Source: Gammaproteobacteria bacterium RIFCSPHIGHO2_02_FULL_42_13
GTDB lineage: Bacteria > Pseudomonadota > Gammaproteobacteria > UBA12402
NCBI GenBank assembly: GCA_001801405.1
Contig: MGXQ01000044.1
Location: 1 to 9,130, forward strand
Length of the DNA: 9,130 bases
Direction: 5' to 3'
The first letter of the stretch is position 1, and every line of letters begins with the position of its first letter. Positions 5,244-9,130 of this stretch are shown here, piece by piece. Below the pieces are notes generated by a model that did not search any database, was not told the DNA's origin, and saw nothing but the letters and a program-made list of their open reading frames with translations. Position numbers and translations under genes: made by a program.

Positions 5244-6215
5244 TTAACCAAGAATTTTTAAATATTCATGTAAATTGGCTCGAGTTAACGGTGCTTTTGT
5301 TCTGCCTTCAATCAATCTTTGTTTATAGGTTAATAATGCACGCTTGGCTTCATCAGACAGGGAAACCTCAGACCCCTCTAAAGAAACCTCAAGAGATCCT
5401 TCTTTGAATCCATAGGAATAATTGCCTCCAACAAATTCACCTTTCATAGCAGATTTAATCGCTTCAAAAACAGCCAAATCCATGTGCTTGTAAGTGCTGG
5501 CAACAATGAATTTTGGGTGTAAATGGTTTTGGTTTAACCCCTCACCAATAGCATATATTTCTTTTTTACCAACCGCATCAAGAATGCCCAGGCCTGCTCC
5601 GCCAGCTACTTGATAGATAATATCAGCTCCTTTGTTAATTTGAGACAAGGCAATTTGCTTTCCCCTATCTCGATCCAGAAAGTTGCCAACAATATCGACC
5701 AACACATTTACATCATTGGCAACAGTTTTTGCACCAGCTTCATATGAAAAGGCATATCGCGTCAAGTGAGGTGCATCCATTCCTAAAATAATCCCAATTG
5801 TTTTGTCCTTGTTAATGCCCTTCAAACTTGGTTGTTGAGTTACATGCGCCGCTAATATGCCAGCTAAAAAGGCATTTTCCTCTTCACGAAACAACACTCC
5901 CTTAACATTTGGTTCTGTAGAAGCAGCATCGATTAACATAAAATTCTGATCTGGAAACTTTCTTGCTGTTGAATTTAATATTTTATCCTGATAAAAACCT
6001 AGTCCAATGATAAGAGTATACTTTTTCATAGCTGCCGCAGAAGTATAAGTATCTTCGGTTAAATCGCCAATCTCATTGAGCTCTACTAAATCAATACCAA
6101 CTCCCAATTCTTTGAGCGCTCGTCGCACGCCGGCAAATCCGGCGTCATTAAAGCTACGATCGCCCAATCCGCCTTCTCCAGTAATCAATAGCACCTTGGC
6201 CTCTGGTTGTGTCAT
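5244..6215 (-). CDS. BMP/PnrA-family nucleoside-binding protein lacking a signal peptide
   Basis: The family consists of substrate-binding lipoproteins of ABC importers for purine nucleosides (PnrA/TmpC, BmpA) plus a few regulators such as Bacillus Med. The 323-residue product shows the fold from end to end: VLLITGEGGLGDRSFNDAGF (8-27) for the usual GGxxDxSFN, IIGLGF (69-74), VKGVLFREEENAFLAGILAA (104-123) and GADIIYQVAGGAGLGILDAV (196-215). Unlike typical members it starts MTQPEAKVLL, with no basic-hydrophobic leader and no lipobox, and an upstream stop prevents a longer version. It should therefore remain in the cytoplasm, perhaps as a nucleoside sensor or carrier. A strong ribosome site GGGAGGT (6223-6229) precedes the ATG and lies inside the end of the leader ORF. 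No permease or ATPase gene is adjacent. Confidence 0.88.
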   Translation of the reverse strand: MTQPEAKVLLITGEGGLGDRSFNDAGFAGVRRALKELGVGIDLVELNEIGDLTEDTYTSAAAMKKYTLIIGLGFYQDKILNSTARKFPDQNFMLIDAASTEPNVKGVLFREEENAFLAGILAAHVTQQPSLKGINKDKTIGIILGMDAPHLTRYAFSYEAGAKTVANDVNVLVDIVGNFLDRDRGKQIALSQINKGADIIYQVAGGAGLGILDAVGKKEIYAIGEGLNQNHLHPKFIVASTYKHMDLAVFEAIKSAMKGEFVGGNYSYGFKEGSLEVSLEGSEVSLSDEAKRALLTYKQRLIEGRTKAPLTRANLHEYLKILG

Positions 6216-6216
6216 A

Positions 6217-6282
6217 TCAGTTACCTCCCTGTTTTAACAAGATAGTTGTTTCATGCATCGATCCTACAATTCCAATTCGCAT
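6217..6282 (-). CDS. 21-codon leader ORF resembling the N-terminus of MTA/SAH nucleosidase
   Basis: Read on the minus strand, a consensus AGGAGG (6296-6291), 8 bp from an ATG, opens a short frame beginning MRIGIVGSMHETTILLKQ and ending GGN. Its TGA is one base from the BMP start codon. The peptide lines up with the beginning of the MtnN/Pfs nucleosidase of E. coli (MKIGIIGAMEEEVTLL), an enzyme that cleaves methylthioadenosine and S-adenosylhomocysteine. The Glu12 of that enzyme is Thr here, and the rest is missing. It may be the stump of an mtnN-like gene deleted down to its first codons, kept because its translation feeds ribosomes to the BMP start, or a leader peptide that controls BMP. The ribosome site and coupling are clear; the homology rests on about 16 residues. 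Confidence 0.55.
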   Translation of the reverse strand: MRIGIVGSMHETTILLKQGGN

Positions 6283-6309
6283 GGTTTTTTCCTCCTCTTT
6301 GAAAAATAT

Positions 6310-6340
6310 TTTATACATGAGTAATTCTGCACAAAATCAA
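6310..6340 (-). promoter_or_regulatory. Possible promoter for the leader ORF and BMP gene
   Basis: On the minus strand TTGATT (6340-6335) and TATAAA (6315-6310) are 19 bp apart, giving a start near 6303 and only about 20 nt of leader before the 21-codon ORF. The spacing is longer than ideal, so the call is weak. Confidence 0.3.
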
Positions 6341-6355
6341 AACAACAAGCAAATC

Positions 6356-6488
6356 TTATTGCGAAGCAAATACCTCGCGGCTTGCCGCGAGTACTTTCCG
6401 CATGGGGTTTCTAAAGGGGAGAGGCGAATCTCCCCTTTAGTCGCCGTTTGCGCGAATTTACTTCGCGCAGGCGATCAATAATAAAAAT
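6356..6488. repeat. 133-bp structured repeat, copy 1
   Basis: This copy matches 8362-8494 in the same orientation, with a single difference (C at 6398, A at 8404). It contains three hairpins in a row: CTCGCGG/CCGCGAG with a CTTG loop (6374-6391); a perfect 12-bp stem CTAAAGGGGAGA/TCTCCCCTTTAG with a GGCGAA loop (6411-6440); and a two-part stem TCGCC...TGCGCGAA/TTCGCGCA-GGCGA with a TTTAC loop (6441-6474). A fourth, terminator-like hairpin follows directly. No ORF of interest is present. It could be a non-autonomous mobile element or a structured RNA. Confidence 0.85.
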
Positions 6489-6518
6489 ATCCCGTCTGCT
6501 TTTGCAGCGGGGATTTTT
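6483..6518. terminator. Bidirectional intrinsic terminator at the end of repeat copy 1
   Basis: An A5 tract, a GC-rich hairpin (CCCGTCTGC, TTTT loop, GCAGCGGG) with one bulged T, and a T5 tract make a terminator that should work on both strands. It would insulate the BMP and deaminase genes from each other's upstream transcription. The inner stem sequence differs from copy 2 while the fold is kept. Confidence 0.7.
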
Positions 6519-6521
6519 ATC

Positions 6522-6662
6522 GTAGCGCATAAAACCCTGGGCGTAAGCCCAGGGCTGTAGCGCTCCCCGAATCCTTGAACATCAAGGACAGGAGGATTCG
6601 GGGTAAGCGCAGCTTGTCCTCGACCTTTAGGTCGACCGGATACCCTGGGCGTAAGCCCAGGG
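6522..6662. repeat. Palindrome cluster between the BMP and deaminase genes
   Basis: Two identical 20-nt hairpins, CCCTGGGC/GCCCAGGG with a GTAA loop of the GNRA type, lie at 6535-6554 and 6643-6662. Between them is a longer stem, CCCCGAATCC (6565-6574) with GGATTCGGGG (6594-6603), extended by GCGCT/AGCGC outside it and headed by GTAG (6557-6560). There is also a 6-bp hairpin TCGACC/GGTCGA with a TTTA loop (6620-6635). The GTAG head suggests a REP-type element bounded by two copies of a second repeat. With the 133-bp repeat, this fills most of the roughly 550-bp intergenic region. Confidence 0.75.
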
Positions 6663-6711
6663 TTGTTCACTGGAAAGCTATCTTAATAACAAGATATTTT
6701 ACCATCATAAA

Positions 6712-6740
6712 TTGACTAATGGCCTCTTTTTTGCTGATAT
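6712..6740 (+). promoter_or_regulatory. Possible promoter for the adenosine deaminase gene
   Basis: TTGACT (6712-6717) is a good -35 box. The best-placed -10 is TGATAT (6735-6740) after a 17-bp spacer, with an extended TG one base before it. The -10 is poor, and the leader would be about 90 nt, so the call is tentative. The rest of 6663-6837 shows no further structure. Confidence 0.35.
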
Positions 6741-6837
6741 ATTGTAGTAAATAATGTAGCATATTTTTAGTTTGCGAAACATTACTTTATAACTAAAAAC
6801 GGGTTAAAGAAAACGGCCATTAAAAGAGTATTTTATT

Positions 6838-8349
6838 ATGTTCATTAAATGGCTATCATTTATTTTCTTATTTTGTTTCTCATTGACATCTTTTGCCAAT
6901 AATAATGAAAATGTTACTGCAAAGTATTTTCAATTCATTCAAAACAATCCTGAATTATTAAAAATTTTTATAGGGAAAATGCCAAAAGGCGGCGACCTTC
7001 ATATTCATTTATTGGGAGCCACTTATGCTGAAAACTTAATTAACTATGGTAAAAATGATGGTTTCTGCGTTCGTGCTAAAAATAGTACTTTGTTTTATTC
7101 AAAAAAATGCCTAACTAACTATTTGTTATCAAACGTTGCTAAAGGCGGAAAGTTATATGATAAATTAATTGATGATTGGTCATTGAAAAATTTTGTCCCC
7201 ACTTCACATGAATCACCGCACGATCATTTTTTTACTGCATTCTTTAAATTTATACCCATTCTTAATAAACATGGAGGAGACATATTGGCTGAATTAGTCA
7301 CCCGCGCGCGCGATGAAAAAGTTAGTTATTTAGAACTAATGGTTCTTCCAGATTTTGATATAGTTTTATCTTTAGATAAAAAAATACCGTGGAATAATGA
7401 TTTTAATATCATGAGAGCCAATCTTTTGAAAAATGACATAAAAAAGATAGAAACCAAAATTTACAAACAAACACTAATGGATGAAAAAATAGCTGAAAAT
7501 AAGATGGGTTGTTTTTTAGACCATCACAAAAATAACTGTCAAGTAACGGTGCGATATCAATATCAATCCATGAGAGACATATCACCTAAGCTGACCTTTG
7601 CTCAACTTCTTGTGGGTTTTGAATTGGCCACTTGCTATCCTGATAAATTTGTGGGTATTAATATTGCCGGGCCGGAAGATAATTTATTGGCTTTACGAAA
7701 CTATAAATTACAAATGCAAATGATTGCCTTTTTACATGTTTTATATCCAAAAGTTAAAATTAGTTTACACGCCGGCGAATTACGTTTAGGTCTCGTACCG
7801 CCAGAAGCATTGCGTTTTCATATCAATGAGGCATTAAATATCGCACATGCAAATCGTATTGGTCATGGGGTGGATATCGCCTATGAAAAAAATGCGTTAC
7901 AAATATTACAACAAATGGAAAATAAACATATACTAGTTGAGATAAATTTAACAAGTAATGCCAAAATATTAGAAATCAAGGGTAAAAGCCATCCTTTTAT
8001 GCTTTATTTATCACATAAAGTGCCTTTAGCATTATCAACGGATGATGATGGTGTACTGCGAACTGATATGAATCATGAATTTCTTCAAGCGGCATTAACT
8101 TATCATTTATCCTACTTAGAATTAAAAAAATTAATAAGAAATAGTTTAACCTACAGCTTTTTACCGGGCTTAAGTTTATGGAAAAATTCTGCCCGATCGA
8201 TGCCTGTATCTTCTTGCTCGCCTGATGAATTAAAATCAGGAAAACTTTCACAACAATGCCATGCTTTTTTAAAGAAAAGTAAAAAAGCTCAATTACAGTG
8301 GGAGTTAGAAAAGCAATTTTTTCAATTCGAAAGCGAGATTGCTAAATAG
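6838..8349 (+). CDS. Exported adenosine deaminase family protein
   Basis: The enzyme hydrolyses adenosine (or a related aminopurine nucleoside) to inosine and ammonia using zinc. The 503-residue product starts with a classical signal peptide: Lys4, hydrophobic core to about residue 17, and probable cleavage after SFA (18-20), so it should act in the periplasm or outside the cell. Zinc and catalytic motifs are intact: HIH (His55, His57) in GGDLHIHLLGA, HAGE (311-314) with the proton-donor Glu314, IGHG (341-344) with His343, and STDDDG (400-405) with the paired aspartates 402-403. It is much longer than cytosolic deaminases (about 330-350) and closer in size to secreted ADGF-type enzymes. The additions lie mainly around residues 80-130 and 180-240 and at the C-terminus. 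Seven cysteines in the mature part could form disulfides. The start has AAGAG nine bases upstream. Near-identical 133-bp repeats flank the gene. Confidence 0.92.
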   Translation: MFIKWLSFIFLFCFSLTSFANNNENVTAKYFQFIQNNPELLKIFIGKMPKGGDLHIHLLGATYAENLINYGKNDGFCVRAKNSTLFYSKKCLTNYLLSNVAKGGKLYDKLIDDWSLKNFVPTSHESPHDHFFTAFFKFIPILNKHGGDILAELVTRARDEKVSYLELMVLPDFDIVLSLDKKIPWNNDFNIMRANLLKNDIKKIETKIYKQTLMDEKIAENKMGCFLDHHKNNCQVTVRYQYQSMRDISPKLTFAQLLVGFELATCYPDKFVGINIAGPEDNLLALRNYKLQMQMIAFLHVLYPKVKISLHAGELRLGLVPPEALRFHINEALNIAHANRIGHGVDIAYEKNALQILQQMENKHILVEINLTSNAKILEIKGKSHPFMLYLSHKVPLALSTDDDGVLRTDMNHEFLQAALTYHLSYLELKKLIRNSLTYSFLPGLSLWKNSARSMPVSSCSPDELKSGKLSQQCHAFLKKSKKAQLQWELEKQFFQFESEIAK

Positions 8350-8361
8350 CTTTGATCTGCT

Positions 8362-8494
8362 TTATTGCGAAGCAAATACCTCGCGGCTTGCCGCGAGTAC
8401 TTTACGCATGGGGTTTCTAAAGGGGAGAGGCGAATCTCCCCTTTAGTCGCCGTTTGCGCGAATTTACTTCGCGCAGGCGATCAATAATAAAAAT
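8362..8494. repeat. 133-bp structured repeat, copy 2
   Basis: This is the second copy of the 6356-6488 repeat, in direct orientation 2,006 bp away and beginning 13 bp after the deaminase stop codon. It differs at one of 133 positions. The same three hairpins are present, including the perfect 12-bp CTAAAGGGGAGA stem (8417-8446). Such near identity in non-coding DNA implies recent duplication, gene conversion or functional constraint. Confidence 0.85.
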
Positions 8495-8523
8495 CCCCCG
8501 TCCGCTTGCGGCGGGGATTTTTA
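8489..8523. terminator. Bidirectional intrinsic terminator after the deaminase gene
   Basis: A5, then TCCCC and a short inner stem CCG/CGG around a CTTG loop, then GGGGA and T5 form a strong hairpin with two small bulges. A- and T-tracts on the two sides allow it to work in both directions, so it can end both the deaminase transcript and the facing minus-strand gene that stops at 8619. Confidence 0.75.
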
Positions 8524-8544
8524 TTTACGTCTTTCATCATAAAA

Positions 8545-8556
8545 GGCTCAGAGCTG
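8545..8556. repeat. 12-bp fragment of the post-smpB palindromic repeat
   Basis: GCTCAGAGCTGC repeats the core of the palindrome at 3139-3163 (match at 3147-3158). Alone it is only a short match. The 8524-8618 stretch between terminator and gene otherwise shows nothing clear. Confidence 0.3.
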
Positions 8557-8618
8557 CAAGGGATTATTAACTCCGATTAACTCGAAGTGGAGTGATGCAT
8601 ATAAGTGATTGGATTGAT

Positions 8619-9130
8619 TTAATGATGGGCTCCGGGGCTGTGGCTGGGTGGTGCGCCGCCATCTGGTGCCGCTGCTTTTCTTCTTTCTGCTGCTTCTAAT
8701 GCTTTTGTGCGTCGTTCCGTTGCTCTTGCTGCTGCTGCTTGGTTGGCAGATGATGCTGTAGAGAGGGCTGGTGCTGGTGGTGGTGCTCCTGCTGCTGCTG
8801 GTGCTGCTGTTACTGTTACTACTGTTGCTGGTGGTGCTGCTGCTGCTGCTGGTGCTGCTGTTACTGTTACTACTGTTGCTGGTGGTGCTGCTGCTTGTGT
8901 TGCTGTTCCTGCTCCTCCTGCTGTTGCTACTGCTTCTGCTTCTGCTGCTGGTGTTGGTGCTCCTGGTGTTAGTGCTGCTGCTGCTGCTGCTGCTGCTGTT
9001 GCTCCTCCTGCTGCTGGTGGTGCTGTTGCTCCTCCTGCTGCTGGTGGTGCTGTTGCTCCTCCTGCTGCTCCTGCTGCTGCTCCTGCTGCTGCTGCTGTTA
9101 CTACTGTTGCTGGTGGTGCTGCTGCTTGTG
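8619..9130 (-). CDS. C-terminal part of an Ala/Pro/Gly-rich low-complexity protein (5' end outside window)
   Basis: Not a recognised family. On the minus strand a frame enters from the right edge and stays open for 169 codons to a TAA at 8619-8621. The product is a low-complexity chain of Ala, Pro, Gly, Thr and Val, with units such as APPAAGGAT and ATVVTVTAAPA. It ends in a more ordinary tail (ATERRTKALEAAERRKAAAP, then PDGGAPPSHSPGAHH) with a charged, helix-prone segment. The tail and a clean stop ahead of a bidirectional terminator favour this strand. The plus strand is also open in one frame across the repeats (Ala/Gly/Val-rich, with tail-like sequence WAPGLWLGGAPPSG at its start), because a GCT/TGC-type repeat has few stops in several frames. 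That frame has no good start or ribosome site. The function is unknown; such tracts occur in surface or secreted proteins. Confidence 0.55.
   Translation of the reverse strand, partial: QAAAPPATVVTAAAAGAAAGAAGGATAPPAAGGATAPPAAGGATAAAAAAAALTPGAPTPAAEAEAVATAGGAGTATQAAAPPATVVTVTAAPAAAAAPPATVVTVTAAPAAAGAPPPAPALSTASSANQAAAARATERRTKALEAAERRKAAAPDGGAPPSHSPGAHH
8800..8893. repeat. 51-bp tandem repeat within the low-complexity gene
   Basis: The unit starting GGTGCTGCTGTTACTGTT at 8800 starts again at 8851, and identity runs to about 8893. A shorter related piece (GTTACTACTGTTGCTGG) recurs near 9096. The unit length is a multiple of three, so a change in copy number would keep the reading frame. Confidence 0.8.
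8998..9068. repeat. 27-bp tandem repeat within the low-complexity gene
   Basis: Two full units (8998-9024, 9025-9051) and a partial third (9052-9068) encode the nonapeptide APPAAGGAT on the minus strand. A run of pure GCT triplets (8973-8997) lies just before it. Like the 51-bp unit, it changes protein length without shifting the frame. Confidence 0.8.

Noticed and set aside
6411..6445. A pseudoknot in the 133-bp repeat: loop GGCGA (6423-6427) could pair with TCGCC (6441-6445).
   Set aside because: With no linker the strand cannot span the 12-bp stem between them. The same TCGCC pairs better with GGCGA at 6470-6474 in the third hairpin.
6458..6670. Minus-strand ORF with repeated PGLTPRV peptides.
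   Set aside because: It is only a translation of the palindromic repeats and the terminator; no ribosome site, and the repeated motif reflects the duplicated hairpin.
8620..9130. A trinucleotide-repeat CRISPR-like or non-coding array at the right edge.
   Set aside because: Units are contiguous without unique spacers, and lengths are multiples of three in an open frame, which fits coding tandem repeats.

Overview
The window looks like a chromosomal segment of a gammaproteobacterium, most likely from the Legionellales/Coxiellaceae neighbourhood. BamE and SmpB match the gammaproteobacterial forms closely. The histidine kinase tail resembles the LqsS/CqsS quorum-sensing kinases. The base composition is AT-rich and the intergenic regions are full of short palindromic repeats. 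The taxon is inferred from recalled protein similarity, not from a search.

Left part (1-3023), ordinary housekeeping genes. It holds the C-terminal ATPase domain of a sensor kinase (cut by the window edge), bamE, a convergent MATE-family efflux transporter whose stop codon overlaps that of bamE, and smpB. The MATE and smpB genes diverge from overlapping predicted promoters that share one -10 box.

Middle (3024-5240), accessory and eroded. A three-layer nest of palindromic repeats follows smpB. Next comes a single-domain response regulator whose predicted promoter is bracketed by a perfect 13-bp inverted repeat. After it lies a decayed minus-strand istB remnant of an IS21-family element, seen as three or four frame-shifted pieces. 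Then comes an XRE/S24-type repressor that lacks the expected catalytic serine. A hairpin terminator and an inverted pair of GTAG-headed REP elements close this part.

Right part (5240-8620), a possible purine-nucleoside module. A BMP/PnrA-type nucleoside-binding protein without any signal peptide is encoded on the minus strand. Directly upstream is a strongly ribosome-bound 21-codon ORF that looks like the N-terminus of MTA/SAH nucleosidase. Divergent from it is an adenosine deaminase with a signal peptide and intact zinc and catalytic motifs. Two 133-bp structured repeats, identical except at one base, flank the deaminase, and each runs straight into a bidirectional terminator hairpin. The BMP/deaminase intergenic region also holds a cluster of perfect hairpins.

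Right edge (8619-9130): the 3' end of a low-complexity Ala/Pro/Gly-rich gene, called on the minus strand, built from 51-bp and 27-bp tandem repeats. The plus strand is also open in one frame, so the strand call is not certain.

No tRNA, rRNA, CRISPR array or known defence system was recognised. The most unusual items are the repeat-flanked deaminase, the leader ORF plus signal-less BMP protein, and the nested repeats.
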